NCBI RefSeq assembly: GCF_004323595.1
Contig: NZ_AP019373.1
Location: 1 to 64,000 of the forward strand
Direction of reading: 5' to 3'
DNA from: Sulfuricystis thermophila
Lineage (GTDB): Bacteria; Pseudomonadota; Gammaproteobacteria; Burkholderiales; Rhodocyclaceae
DNA length: 64,000 nucleotides
Positions 1 through 11,428 of this stretch are shown one piece after another. Within the stretch, counting starts at the first letter, position 1. Every line of letters starts with the position of its first letter. The position numbers were made by a program, and so were the translations under genes. The notes under the pieces were generated by a model that was not told the DNA's origin, made no database searches, and worked only from the letters and a program-made list of their open reading frames with translations.

Positions 1-81
1 CGATCAGTCTCCGAGTCGACCGCGATGTCCTCGTCCATCCTTGGTCATCGATAGAAACATTCAAATAATTCAAAAAGTTGA

Positions 82-1470
82 ATGAAAGAATTCTGGGCAG
101 ACTGTTTGGCGCGTTTCGAAAGCGAATTGCCGGCGCAGCAATTCAACGCTTGGATCAAATCGCTGCGCGTCGAGACGGACGACGCTGAACGCCGGTTGCG
201 TCTGCTCGCCCCGAATGGTTTCATCCTGCGCTGGGTGCGCGAGCGCTACCTCGACCGCGTCGAATCGCTTGCGCGACAACATTTCCCGGAACCCATCACG
301 ATCGACCTCTCACTCGACGAGAAACCCACCGGCCTGCTGCAGGAATCCTCTGGCAAGGTCGCCGAAGACATTGCCATCTTGCCTGACAGGAAAGAAAGCG
401 ACGCGAGCAGGGAAAAATTCGTCGATCCGGTCGATCTGCCCGAATACGGGTTGACGCGGCTGAATCCCGAATTCACGTTCAATACCCTGGTCACCGGTCG
501 TTCCAACGACATGGCGCGCGCCGCCGCTCAGCAGGTTGCCGTGAACCCAGGCTCCTCATACAACCCATTGTTCATCTACGGCGGCGTCGGATTGGGCAAG
601 ACCCACCTCATTCACGCCCTGGGCAACGAGGTGTTGCGCCACTCTCCCCACAAGGTCATCCGCTATCTCCATGCAGAGGACTACTATTCCGATGTCATCC
701 GCGCCTATCAGCAAAAATCCTTCGATACCTTCAAGCGCACCTACCGTTCGCTCGACGTCCTGCTGATCGACGACATCCAGTTCTTCAACGGCAAGGCACG
801 TACGCAGGAAGAGTTTTTCTACGTCTTCAATGCACTGGTCGAAGCCAAGAAACAGATCGTCATTACCTGCGACACCTATCCCAAGGACATCCAGGGTCTC
901 GAAGAACGGCTGATTTCCCGCTTCGACTGGGGGCTGACCGTCCAGATCGAACCCCCCGAGCTGGAAATGCGCGTCGCCATCCTGAAGAAGAAAGCAGCCA
1001 GCGAATCGATCGAACTCGGGGACGACGTCGCCTTCCTGATCGCCAAGAATCTGCGCTCGAACGTTCGCGAGCTGGAAGGTGCGCTGAAGAAAGTGCTCGC
1101 CTTCGCGCGTTTCCACAATCGCGAAATCAATCTCGAACTCGCCAAGGAAGCGCTGAAGGACATCATCGGCGCCCACAACCGCCAGATCACCCTGGAACTG
1201 ATCCAGAAGACCGTCGCCGACTACTTCAAGATCAAGGTCGCCGACATGTATTCGAAGAAGCGCAACCGCGCCATCGCCCGTCCTCGCCAAGTGGCGATGT
1301 GGTTGGCCCGTGACTTGACACCCCACAGCCTGCCGGAAATCGGCGAGGCTTTCGGTGGCCGCGATCACACGACGGTGCTGCACGCCTGCCGCACGATCGC
1401 CGAGTTGCGCAACAAGGACAGTCTCCTCAACAAGGATCTGCTCGTGCTTTCGCAAACCATCAAAGGCTGA
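82..1470 (+). CDS. dnaA: Chromosomal replication initiator DnaA
   Basis: DnaA binds DnaA boxes at oriC and unwinds the origin in its ATP form. The 462-residue product has the normal family length. An N-terminal oligomerisation domain (about 1-85) is followed by a variable linker. The AAA+ core carries Walker A GGVGLGKT at residues 167-174 and Walker B LLIDDIQF near 227. The C-terminal DNA-binding domain has the signature GRDHTTVLHACRTI near 425-438. It is the first gene of dnaA-oriC-dnaN-gyrB, the standard origin order. Only 81 bases precede it, so its promoter and any rpmH neighbour cannot be judged. Identification is secure. Confidence 0.98.
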   Translation: MKEFWADCLARFESELPAQQFNAWIKSLRVETDDAERRLRLLAPNGFILRWVRERYLDRVESLARQHFPEPITIDLSLDEKPTGLLQESSGKVAEDIAILPDRKESDASREKFVDPVDLPEYGLTRLNPEFTFNTLVTGRSNDMARAAAQQVAVNPGSSYNPLFIYGGVGLGKTHLIHALGNEVLRHSPHKVIRYLHAEDYYSDVIRAYQQKSFDTFKRTYRSLDVLLIDDIQFFNGKARTQEEFFYVFNALVEAKKQIVITCDTYPKDIQGLEERLISRFDWGLTVQIEPPELEMRVAILKKKAASESIELGDDVAFLIAKNLRSNVRELEGALKKVLAFARFHNREINLELAKEALKDIIGAHNRQITLELIQKTVADYFKIKVADMYSKKRNRAIARPRQVAMWLARDLTPHSLPEIGEAFGGRDHTTVLHACRTIAELRNKDSLLNKDLLVLSQTIKG

Positions 1471-1684
1471 AAAAATTCACAACACCCGCATGAGCAAGTT
1501 ATGGAAAGAATGTGAATAACTCTACCAAATCGCTCGCCCAAGAATTTCATTCACCTTTGCCCACAGATCTCCACAGCCTTATCCACGACTCACTGCAAAT
1601 CGTCAATCCATTGTTTCATATGGATTTAAACTCTTCATCCACAGTTTTGCCCTTCCCTCAATATCATCACTAGGGGTTTTCAAG
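1471..1684. other. oriC: Putative replication origin (oriC) between dnaA and dnaN
   Basis: This spacer is richer in A and T than its surroundings and holds several DnaA-box matches. TGTGAATAA at 1511-1519 fits the reverse consensus exactly. TTATCCACG lies at 1579-1587 and TCATCCACA at 1635-1643, each one mismatch from TTATCCACA. Further CCACAG cores occur near 1561-1577. The position between dnaA and dnaN matches many bacterial origins. GC skew of the complete chromosome would be needed for proof. Confidence 0.75.
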
Positions 1685-2791
1685 ATGCTTCTATATAAAG
1701 GTCCTCGCGACCAGTTGCTGGTCCCCCTGCAAGCGGTGTGCGGCATCGTCGAAAAGCGGCACACCTTGCCGATCCTTTCGAACGTGTTGATCGAGAAGAT
1801 GGGCGAACGATTGCTGCTCCTGGCAACCGACATCGAAATGCAGATCCGCACTTCGACCGGCTCCAGCGGGCCAGAAAACACCGCCATCACCGTCGCGGCG
1901 CGCAAGCTGCAGGACATCCTGCGTTCTTTGCCGGAATCCAGCGAGGTGAGCTTGACCCTCGACGAGAAGCGCCTGCAGCTCAAGGCCGGCAAGAGCCGTT
2001 TCAATCTGCAGACTCTGCCGGCCGAGGATTTCCCGCGCATGGCCGAAGCGAGCGGCAAGACGCTGACGCTGCGCCTGTCGCAAAAACAGTTCAAGCGGCA
2101 ACTGGCGCTGGTGCAGTATGCAATGGCCCAGCAGGACATCCGTTATTACTTGAATGGCCTGCTGCTCGTCGTGCAGGGTAATGAGCTGCGGCTGGTGGCG
2201 ACTGACGGCCATCGTCTGGCATTTGCCAGTGAAACCATCGAGCGCAGCGAACAGGAGCGGGTAGAGGCCATCCTGCCTCGCAAGGCGGTTTTGGAGCTGT
2301 CACGCCAACTTGCCGACAACGACGAAGCGCTGGAGATTTCCCTGGCGCCGACGCAGGCGCGCTTCGCTTTCGACAATGTCGAGTTCGTCAGCAAGCTGAT
2401 CGACGGCAAGTTCCCCGACTACGAGCGCGTCATCCCGCAGCATCAGGGTAAGATCGTGCGCCTCGACCGGGCAGCCTTCCAGCATGCGCTGCAGCGCGCC
2501 GCGATTCTCACCAATGAGAAGTTCCGCGGCGTGCGGCTCGTGCTCGCAGCGGGTAGCCTGAAGATCATCTCCAGCAACGCGGAAAACGAGGAAGCGCAAG
2601 AGGAACTGGAAATCGATTACGCTGGCGATGGGCTGGACGTCGGCTTCAACGTCAATTATCTGCTCGACGTGCTCAACAACATCGGCAGCGACATGATCGA
2701 GATGCGTTTGGCCGACAGCAATTCCAGCGCCCTGATCACCCTGCCTGAGAACGAACGCTTCAAATATGTCGTGATGCCGATGCGCATCTGA
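1685..2791 (+). CDS. dnaN: DNA polymerase III beta sliding clamp
   Basis: DnaN forms the ring-shaped dimer that tethers DNA polymerase III to DNA and recruits other clamp-binding proteins. The 368-residue product matches the family length of three repeated clamp domains. The family-type N-terminus (LVPLQAVCGIVEKRHTLPIL) and C-terminus (RFKYVVMPMRI) are both intact. The start is preceded by AGGGG about nine bases upstream. It lies after oriC and 13 bases before gyrB, so the two are probably cotranscribed. Confidence 0.97.
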   Translation: MLLYKGPRDQLLVPLQAVCGIVEKRHTLPILSNVLIEKMGERLLLLATDIEMQIRTSTGSSGPENTAITVAARKLQDILRSLPESSEVSLTLDEKRLQLKAGKSRFNLQTLPAEDFPRMAEASGKTLTLRLSQKQFKRQLALVQYAMAQQDIRYYLNGLLLVVQGNELRLVATDGHRLAFASETIERSEQERVEAILPRKAVLELSRQLADNDEALEISLAPTQARFAFDNVEFVSKLIDGKFPDYERVIPQHQGKIVRLDRAAFQHALQRAAILTNEKFRGVRLVLAAGSLKIISSNAENEEAQEELEIDYAGDGLDVGFNVNYLLDVLNNIGSDMIEMRLADSNSSALITLPENERFKYVVMPMRI

Positions 2792-2804
2792 CGGTGAGAA
2801 ATAG

Positions 2805-5258
<2,454 letters not shown>

Positions 5259-5278
5259 GGGCTTGAGAAATCGCTCCG

Positions 5279-5710
5279 TTACTTGAAGTTGGCGCCGGCC
5301 TTGTTGGCGAGGTATGCCACGGCGCGAGCGAGCTCTTCATCGGTCGCATCGGAACCGCCTTTGGGCGGCATCGCGCCCTTACCCGCCTTCGCTGAGGCGA
5401 CGAGCGCTTCGTAACCGAGCGCAATGCGCGGCCCCCAGGCTGCCTGGTCGCCCGTCTTGGGCGCTCCGGCGACGCCGGCCTCGTGACAGGCGCTGCAAAC
5501 CGCCTTGTAAAGCTCCTCGCCGCTGCGGCTGCCCTTTGCCGCACCCGAGGCGCTGAGAGGCGCGAGTTTGACCTTGGCAACCGGCTGGATGCGCAGGTTG
5601 GCGGCTTCCTCATCGACGGGCTTGGGGTGGCTGCCCATGGCCAAAACCGCCGTGGAAAAGACTGCCAGACCAGCCGCCGCGAGCAGTCGGGAACTACGTT
5701 TTTGCATCAT
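5279..5710 (-). CDS. Cytochrome c5-like periplasmic monoheme cytochrome
   Basis: This is a small soluble electron carrier. The 143-residue precursor starts with a Sec signal peptide (MMQKRSSRLLAAAGLAVFST, cleaved near VLA-MG). One CSACH heme motif is present, and a C-terminal AMPPKGG supplies the likely axial methionine, a pattern typical of cytochrome c5 and c-555. A longer reading frame extends 36 codons upstream. The chosen ATG is preferred because GGAAAGGG sits just before it and the signal peptide begins there. It may carry electrons for the respiratory modules nearby, but nothing links it to one of them. Confidence 0.85.
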   Translation of the reverse strand: MMQKRSSRLLAAAGLAVFSTAVLAMGSHPKPVDEEAANLRIQPVAKVKLAPLSASGAAKGSRSGEELYKAVCSACHEAGVAGAPKTGDQAAWGPRIALGYEALVASAKAGKGAMPPKGGSDATDEELARAVAYLANKAGANFK

Positions 5711-5869
5711 TTTTTTACCCTTTCCGGAAATGGTCGCCAAACTTCGGCCCATGGAGGCCATCGGGCGAATTATCGGTGAATTGGGCCGGATTGTGTGGCA
5801 GTCAGGCAGTCCGGCCAATGCGAACCCACGTTGGTTTGGCCAAGCGAAGACTGATTAACCGACATGCCA

Positions 5870-7228
5870 TCAGCCGGGAATCTGCTCGTCTCCTTTCGTA
5901 ACGCCGAGTCGGCGCAATTTTTCCCAGAGTGTCTTGCGCGTGATGCCGAGAGCTTCGGCGGCGCGTGTCATGTGACCGCCATGACGCTCGAGCGTCAGAG
6001 TCAGATAATCACGCTCGCAGGCCATCAGATATTCGGCAAGCGAAGCAGACACCGGCTGGGTAGAGTGTTCACCGTCCTGGGCGGTATCGAAGAAAGCTTC
6101 CGGACCGAGCAGCGGGGCATTCGCCATGATGCACGCACGTTCGACCGCGTGTTTGAGTTCGCGAACGTTGCCGGGCCATGAATAATTCAGCAGGGCCTGT
6201 TCAGTGCGCGGGTCCAGGCGGCGCCGCTCGTCGGGATGCCGGCGATTGAATTCCTCGATGAAATGACGCACGAACCAGCGAATGTCGTCGGGACGTTCGC
6301 GCAAGGGCGGAATGCGCAAATGAATCACGTGGATGCGATAAAAAAGGTCTTCGCGGAAGCGCCCTTCCTCGACCATGGCCTTGAGATCGCGATGCGTCGC
6401 ACAGACCAGGCGGAAATCGCTGGTCACGGGCTTTTCTGCGCCAAGGCGGACGAAACGGCGATCCTGAATGACACGCAAGAGTTTGGCCTGCATCGCGAGT
6501 GGCATTTCGCCGATTTCATCGAGAAACAGGGTACCGCCATGCGCCTGTTCGAAAAGCCCGCGCTTGGCTCGCACGGCGCCGGTGAAGGCACCTTTTTCAT
6601 AGCCGAACAGCTCCGCTTCCATCAGCGTTTCAGGAATCGAGGCGCAATTCACGGCGACGAACTCGCCTGTCGTGCCGACGGCGTGATGATGAAACAGGCG
6701 TGCGACATGTTCCTTGCCCGAGCCGGATTCGCCGGTGATCATCAGCGCTGCGGCATGGCGCGCCAAGCGGGGAAGCTGTTCGGCGATGCGTCGCATCGCT
6801 GAGGAAACACCGAGGCTCACATCGTCCGTGTCGCCGCCGGCGCCATAGCTTTCGGCGAGCCCGCGGACTTTTTGCACCAGCAAGTCGACGTCGAAGGGTT
6901 TGGTGACGTAGTCGGCAGCGCCGGCCTTGAGCAATTCGACGGCGCGGTCGATCGTGCCGTAGGCCGTCATGAACAGAAAAGGTGGCAGGGCCGACTGGCG
7001 AGCGGAGAGTTCCAGAAACAGCTCACCGCCGTTGATGTCCGGAAGACGAATATCGCTGACCACGACACAGTAGCGCTCGGACAAGAGCGACTGCCGGGCG
7101 GCTGCGCCAGTCTGGTGCCAGAAAACGTCGAAGCCTTCGAGAGTGAACAGCTGGGTGAGCGATTCACCCATGATGGTGTCGTCTTCGATTAGACATAAAC
7201 GCGGTTTTCTGTCAGGCGGGCATCTCAT
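5870..7228 (-). CDS. Sigma-54-dependent response regulator (module A)
   Basis: This is an NtrC-family activator of 452 residues. The receiver domain has acidic IEDD and phosphoacceptor D59. The AAA+ sigma-54 interaction domain has Walker A GESGSGKE (166-173) and GAFTGA (213-218). A Fis-type helix-turn-helix lies near the C-terminus ([20 protein letters not shown]). The start overlaps the end of the sensor kinase gene by 17 bases. It is the last gene of a binding protein-kinase-regulator operon that points away from module A. A sigma-54 promoter and a perfect palindrome lie in the divergent spacer, so module A is its likely target. Confidence 0.93.
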   Translation of the reverse strand: MRCPPDRKPRLCLIEDDTIMGESLTQLFTLEGFDVFWHQTGAAARQSLLSERYCVVVSDIRLPDINGGELFLELSARQSALPPFLFMTAYGTIDRAVELLKAGAADYVTKPFDVDLLVQKVRGLAESYGAGGDTDDVSLGVSSAMRRIAEQLPRLARHAAALMITGESGSGKEHVARLFHHHAVGTTGEFVAVNCASIPETLMEAELFGYEKGAFTGAVRAKRGLFEQAHGGTLFLDEIGEMPLAMQAKLLRVIQDRRFVRLGAEKPVTSDFRLVCATHRDLKAMVEEGRFREDLFYRIHVIHLRIPPLRERPDDIRWFVRHFIEEFNRRHPDERRRLDPRTEQALLNYSWPGNVRELKHAVERACIMANAPLLGPEAFFDTAQDGEHSTQPVSASLAEYLMACERDYLTLTLERHGGHMTRAAEALGITRKTLWEKLRRLGVTKGDEQIPG

Positions 7229-8666
7229 AGGGAATCTCGACGCTGAACAGGGTATGGCCGGGACGACTTTCGACGGACAATCCGCCATTCAGCTGCCGCA
7301 CGATCTGATAAACGACCCAGAGGCCAAGACCATGACCGGATTTGCGGCCACTGGTGAATGGTTCGAACAAGTAGGCCATCTTTTCGTCGGGAATGTAATC
7401 TCCGTCGTTGCTTACCGTCAACAATAGCTTGCCATCTGACGCGTGGGCGCCGAGATGAACCTGACCATTCTCTGCGGCGGCCGCAATCGCATTGAGCAAC
7501 AGGTTGAGCAGTATCTGGCGCACCAAGGTCGCCGGGAGCGGCAGCGCACAACCAATGTCCACCTCGACATCGATATGCACGGTCCGCGCCTGGGCCTCGC
7601 CTTCGACGAGGATCAGCAAATCCTCGATGTCGGCGGGCTCGAAGGAGCGATCTTGCATCCTGGTTTCGACCAGCAGGGCGGAAACCGTGTTGCGAATCTG
7701 AGTCAGCCCCCGCTCCAGCAGGGAGAGCGTCTGTGCTGCCATCGCATCCTTGCCACCATGTTTTTGCCAGGTCTTGATCGCCGTCAGCATGCCACCCAGC
7801 GGATTGTTGATCTCATGGGCGATGCCGGCAGTCAGACGGCCGACCGCGGCGAGCCGCTCGGAGACCAGCATCTGCTCTTCGAGCTCCTGCTTGCGCTTGA
7901 GCTCGGCGAGCATGCGCCGGAAAGCATCGCCGAGCTGGCCGATCTCGTCACGGCTTTTCGGTAGGTCGGCAAGTTCGGCTTCCGCAATGCTGTCGGGTAC
8001 GTGTTGCATTGCCTCGGCCAGCGCGACGAGAGGTGCACCGGTGCGCCGCGCCCAGATCCAGGAAATCGGCATGATCAAAAGTAGTGCCAACAGCGTGACG
8101 AAGAATGCCTGTCCTACCAAGCCGAAGAAACGCGGCAGGAAGGAGACCTTCGAATAACCGAGGATGACGTGGCCGAGCACGATACCGTCGGCGACCAGCG
8201 GCGACATGACAAAGTAATAGGGCGAATCGGCGGGCTCGATGACTTTCTGCGCGCCCGGGCTGCCTTCGAGGGTGCTCGCGCGCAGTTTGCCAAAAACCCC
8301 TCCCTCGGCTGCCGGGCTGCTGCCGATGGGGAAGCGACGTGGCTGGTTCGAGACGAAGACGCGAAATTCGCTATCGGTCACCAATACCACCTCGGCTTGC
8401 AGCTCCAAGGCGATGGCGGCCGGATCGCGGGCCGACTGGATGATTTCCCACGCGCGCCAGATGTCGTCGTGTAGCACCGGCGCCACCAGCGTGTTGGCCA
8501 GCACGCGGGCCAGGCTCTTCGCATGGGATTCGAGATTCTGACGCATCTCGTCGTATTCGCGCGTCACCAGCGCAGTGGTCACGGCAAAAGCGGTGCCGAG
8601 CACGGCGAGCATCACGCGCAGCGGAATCTTCCAGCGCAGCGAGAGGTCGTCGAAACGGCGCCTCAT
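7212..8666 (-). CDS. Membrane sensor histidine kinase (module A)
   Basis: The 484-residue kinase has transmembrane helices at about 16-34 and 181-203 enclosing a periplasmic sensor region of about 145 residues. A HAMP-like linker follows (about 205-258). The phosphoacceptor is H284 in AGIAHEINNPLGG. The ATP-binding domain has the N-box RQILLNLLLNAI and the G-box GHGLGLWV. Its start codon overlaps the stop of the upstream binding-protein gene as ATGA, which implies translational coupling. The layout resembles tetrathionate sensor TtrS with its N-terminal PhnD domain as a separate gene. The ligand cannot be told from sequence. Confidence 0.93.
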   Translation of the reverse strand: MRRRFDDLSLRWKIPLRVMLAVLGTAFAVTTALVTREYDEMRQNLESHAKSLARVLANTLVAPVLHDDIWRAWEIIQSARDPAAIALELQAEVVLVTDSEFRVFVSNQPRRFPIGSSPAAEGGVFGKLRASTLEGSPGAQKVIEPADSPYYFVMSPLVADGIVLGHVILGYSKVSFLPRFFGLVGQAFFVTLLALLLIMPISWIWARRTGAPLVALAEAMQHVPDSIAEAELADLPKSRDEIGQLGDAFRRMLAELKRKQELEEQMLVSERLAAVGRLTAGIAHEINNPLGGMLTAIKTWQKHGGKDAMAAQTLSLLERGLTQIRNTVSALLVETRMQDRSFEPADIEDLLILVEGEAQARTVHIDVEVDIGCALPLPATLVRQILLNLLLNAIAAAAENGQVHLGAHASDGKLLLTVSNDGDYIPDEKMAYLFEPFTSGRKSGHGLGLWVVYQIVRQLNGGLSVESRPGHTLFSVEIPYEMPA

Positions 8667-9520
8667 CGCCGCACCTTGGCAGCCATCTGCACGATGCCGT
8701 CGTAGAGTGAGGGCTTGCCGACGACGAAGCCGTCGAGTCGCATCTGCCGCAACAGTTCCGCGCCTTCGGCATCATCTTTCATAGCGAGCAGCAGTGCCTG
8801 AAAGCGGCGCAGATCGTCCCGGCCGATGCCGGACCGGGCGACGATGGGGGTATGAGCAAATTCCGGCGAGCGTTCGATGATCCGCGTGGCTTGAGTCAAG
8901 CGCGGATGGAGTTCGTGCAAGGTTTCCCAGACATAGCTGTCGACCGCGCCGCCATCGGCGAGACCGACACCGACGGCCTCGACGACGCCGCGGTGCGACC
9001 AGGTGAAGAAACTGCGAGAAAAGAACGTGGTGGGATTTTCTCCCTGCGAGATCAGACGGTATTGGGGGTAGAGGAAACCGGAATTCGAGTCCGGATCCGA
9101 GTAGGCGAACACTCTGCCGCGCAAGTCATTGAGACTCTGCAGCGAGGGGGCGTCGGCAGCGGCGATCAGATAGGAGCGATAGTAGGGCCGACCGTTCCAC
9201 AACGGTACCGCGACGAGTTCCAGCTCGTTGCGGTAACGGACATAAGGATAGCCGCAGATCCAGGCGAAGTCGATCTTGCCGCCCCGGATCAGCTCGATCA
9301 CTTCGCGATAGTTGCCGCGCTGGACGAAGGCCACGGTGCGCTTCAGTTTTCGTTCGAACCACTCGCGCCAACGGGCGAGGAAGCCCACCTGATCGTCGAG
9401 GAAGACCGGTGTCAAACCAATGCGCAACGGTTCGCCTTGTGCGCGGGCGAAGATCGGCATGGCCGCAGCGGTCAGCAGCGCCTGACAAGCACGGCGGCGG
9501 GAGAGTAAAGGAGCGCTCAT
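8663..9520 (-). CDS. PhnD-like periplasmic binding protein of a three-component sensor (module A)
   Basis: The product of about 285 residues belongs to the phosphonate/oxyanion periplasmic binding fold seen in PhnD and in the sensor part of TtrS. Family features include IRxGLTPVFLDDQ near the mature N-terminus, IDFAWICGYPYVRY and DGGAVDSYVWET. The chosen start gives an arginine-rich signal peptide (SRRRACQALLTAAAM). The frame stays open 59 codons further, but that stretch is not signal-like. The gene overlaps the kinase gene by four bases, so the protein probably presents a periplasmic ligand to that kinase rather than serving a transporter; no ABC permease genes are adjacent. Confidence 0.85.
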   Translation of the reverse strand: MSAPLLSRRRACQALLTAAAMPIFARAQGEPLRIGLTPVFLDDQVGFLARWREWFERKLKRTVAFVQRGNYREVIELIRGGKIDFAWICGYPYVRYRNELELVAVPLWNGRPYYRSYLIAAADAPSLQSLNDLRGRVFAYSDPDSNSGFLYPQYRLISQGENPTTFFSRSFFTWSHRGVVEAVGVGLADGGAVDSYVWETLHELHPRLTQATRIIERSPEFAHTPIVARSGIGRDDLRRFQALLLAMKDDAEGAELLRQMRLDGFVVGKPSLYDGIVQMAAKVRR

Positions 9521-9571
9521 GCGAACAATGATAAGCGAGGAAAAATGGAATAGATGAGGGCGGTACATGAG

Positions 9572-9637
9572 CGTTACGCCAGCGTAGCAGGTTGCGGCGC
9601 AACAACCGCAGCCATCGTTACGTGCGCGTAACGATGG
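9572..9637. promoter_or_regulatory. Candidate upstream activator sites for module A
   Basis: A perfect inverted repeat, CCATCGTTACG-N4-CGTAACGATGG, spans 9612-9637. A degenerate relative, CGTTACG-N4-CGTAGCA, lies at 9572-9589. They are about 75-140 bases upstream of the -24/-12 promoter, the usual range for NtrC-type enhancer sites. Both are in the divergent spacer beside the regulator operon. Assigning them to that regulator is inference. Confidence 0.65.
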
Positions 9638-9710
9638 CAGGCACATGAGTGAATGCCCCTCAGTGAAGAAACCTCGTCCGCACAAAGACTTGGCCACCTA
9701 GATGGCGAGC

Positions 9711-9726
9711 TGGCCCGGTTGTTGCG
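9711..9726 (+). promoter_or_regulatory. Sigma-54 promoter of module A
   Basis: TGGCCCGGTTGTTGCG has the invariant GG (9712-9713) and GC (9724-9725) separated by ten bases and matches TGGCAC-N5-TTGCA well. Transcription would start near 9737, about 86 bases before the FeS gene. The neighbouring sigma-54 activator and palindromic sites support the call. Confidence 0.8.
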
Positions 9727-9822
9727 TAATAGCCTTCGCCGTACTGTCCGTGGCGCGCTGCCGTGCCACGACAGTCAGGTGTCCAAAAACTTGCATCTCT
9801 GCTACGAGAGGAGACAAAACAG

Positions 9823-10533
9823 ATGAGCGAGGAACTGAGGGTCTCGCCGATCGAGACGAGGGGCGTTGCCGGTAAGCGGCGCTTCGCGATGGTGGTGGAT
9901 ACGCGACGCTGCATCGGCTGCATGGCCTGCCAGGTGGCCTGCAAGGCCGAATACGATACGCCGCTGGGTGTCAATCGCACCTGGGTGCCCTACAAGGTGT
10001 CGGGCAAATATCCGAATGTGAAGAAACACTTCCTGCCGCGTTTGTGCAATCACTGCGACGACCCCCCGTGCGTGCGCAACTGCCCGGTCGAGGCCACCTT
10101 CAAGGTCGAAGACGGCGGCTTTGTTTTGCAACGCTATGAGCGTTGCATCGGCTGCCGCAGCTGCATGGCGGCCTGCCCCTACAACGCGCGCTTCATGCTG
10201 CCTTCGCATCGCACTTACACGCCGATCACCAACGTCGTCGACAAATGCACCTTCTGCTTCCATCGCGTGACGCAGAACCTGGTGCCGGCCTGCGTGCAGA
10301 CCTGTATCGGCCGCTCGCGTGTCTTTGGCGACCTTAACGACCCGAACAGCGAGGTGTCCTACCTGGTGGCGAACAATCCGACCCAGGTGCTGCGTCCCGA
10401 GCAGGGCACGAAGCCCCACGTGTTCTACATCGGCGCCGATCGGAGTCACACCGAATTCGCACGCGATGCCTATCGCCGCCTCGACGTAATGGAATCCGAG
10501 CGAGCCGCCTTCAACAAACACTTCAAGATCTGA
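9823..10533 (+). CDS. Four-cluster ferredoxin subunit of molybdoenzyme (module A, TtrB/PsrB/DmsB type)
   Basis: This 236-residue protein passes electrons between the NrfD membrane subunit and the molybdopterin subunit. Four cysteine groups bind up to four [4Fe-4S] clusters: CIGCMACQVAC, CNHCDDPPCVRNC, CIGCRSCMAAC and CTFCFH with CVQTC. No signal peptide is visible, so export would depend on the Tat signal of the catalytic partner. The chosen ATG has GAGAGGAGA about nine bases upstream; a longer frame of 20 codons lacks this. It is first in the order FeS, NrfD, catalytic subunit, which matches ttrBCA. Confidence 0.93.
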   Translation: MSEELRVSPIETRGVAGKRRFAMVVDTRRCIGCMACQVACKAEYDTPLGVNRTWVPYKVSGKYPNVKKHFLPRLCNHCDDPPCVRNCPVEATFKVEDGGFVLQRYERCIGCRSCMAACPYNARFMLPSHRTYTPITNVVDKCTFCFHRVTQNLVPACVQTCIGRSRVFGDLNDPNSEVSYLVANNPTQVLRPEQGTKPHVFYIGADRSHTEFARDAYRRLDVMESERAAFNKHFKI

Positions 10534-10543
10534 GAGGGACATC

Positions 10544-11407
10544 ATGGGTGATTACGTCTGGTTTCACGATGTGTCATGGCACGCCACCTATGCCATTTAC
10601 TTTTTCGTCGTCGGCATCCTCGCCGGCCTGTCGTTCCTGTCCTATGGTTCGTGGCTGATGCCGGCACTGCGGCCGTTGCGTGAAAAGGCAGCTTACGGTT
10701 CGCTCGGCTTGCTGGCCGTCGGCGGCCTGCTGCTGATCGCCGATCTATCGCAGCCGATGCGCTTCCTGAACATCCTCAATCCGGCCTATCTGCACTTCAC
10801 CTCGCCGCTGGCCTGGGGCGCGCTCAACATCGTCGCCTTCGGCATCTGCTCGATCCTCTACATCCTTGAGCTGAAGAAAGGCGAGGACAGCGCGCGCGGC
10901 AAGCTGCTGGCGATGGTGACCGCGATCCTCGCGCTTGGCTTGCCGGTATATACCGGTTATGACCTGTCGGTACATCAGTCGCGGCCGATGTGGAACACGC
11001 CGATCATGCCAGTGCTCTTCGTCGGTTTGGCGATTGCATCGGGTTCCGCGGTGGGTACATTGCTCGCGGGTGGCAATCAGGCGGCGCAGAAAATCCTGCG
11101 TGAATTCATGCTCTGGTCGACGGTTGCAGTCGGTGTGATGATCGTCGGCATTCTCGGCACGACCAACTATGGCGGTTCTGCTGAAGAGCTGACCTTCATG
11201 CTCCTGACCACCGGCACGATGGGGATGATCTTCGTCGGCTTGGGCATCGTCGCCGGCACGGCAGCGCCCGCCGCCATGCTTTTCGTTGCCCATCTGAAAG
11301 AGCAGACGACGGGCTTGGCGATCGCCGCGCTCCTGATCCTGATTGGCAGCGCCGCGCTGCGCTATGCGCTGTTGATGGGCCCGCAGCAGCTGCAAACCCT
11401 TTACTGA
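10544..11407 (+). CDS. NrfD-family membrane quinone-interacting subunit (module A)
   Basis: The 287-residue protein is almost entirely hydrophobic, with about eight predicted membrane helices. It resembles the NrfD/TtrC/PsrC family that exchanges electrons with the quinone pool at the periplasmic face. The N-terminal stretch WHATYAIYFFVVGILAGLSF and the internal SHQSRPMWN-like loop (HQSRPMWNTPIMP) fit this family. GAGAGGG precedes the start and only ten bases separate it from the FeS gene. It is shorter than the 10-helix NrfD of module C, so the two modules are not simple recent duplicates. Confidence 0.9.
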   Translation: MGDYVWFHDVSWHATYAIYFFVVGILAGLSFLSYGSWLMPALRPLREKAAYGSLGLLAVGGLLLIADLSQPMRFLNILNPAYLHFTSPLAWGALNIVAFGICSILYILELKKGEDSARGKLLAMVTAILALGLPVYTGYDLSVHQSRPMWNTPIMPVLFVGLAIASGSAVGTLLAGGNQAAQKILREFMLWSTVAVGVMIVGILGTTNYGGSAEELTFMLLTTGTMGMIFVGLGIVAGTAAPAAMLFVAHLKEQTTGLAIAALLILIGSAALRYALLMGPQQLQTLY

Positions 11408-11428
11408 CCGTTTCGAGGAGAGAGAAAC

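Noticed and set aside
1-81. A minus-strand gene upstream of dnaA such as rpmH
   Set aside because: The 81 bases show no start codon with a ribosome-binding site and no recognisable peptide. The segment is too short to judge.
9586-9605. A GG-N10-GC match on the minus strand before the module A sensor operon
   Set aside because: Both blocks deviate (CGGT and CCGC), so it is no better than chance in GC-rich DNA.
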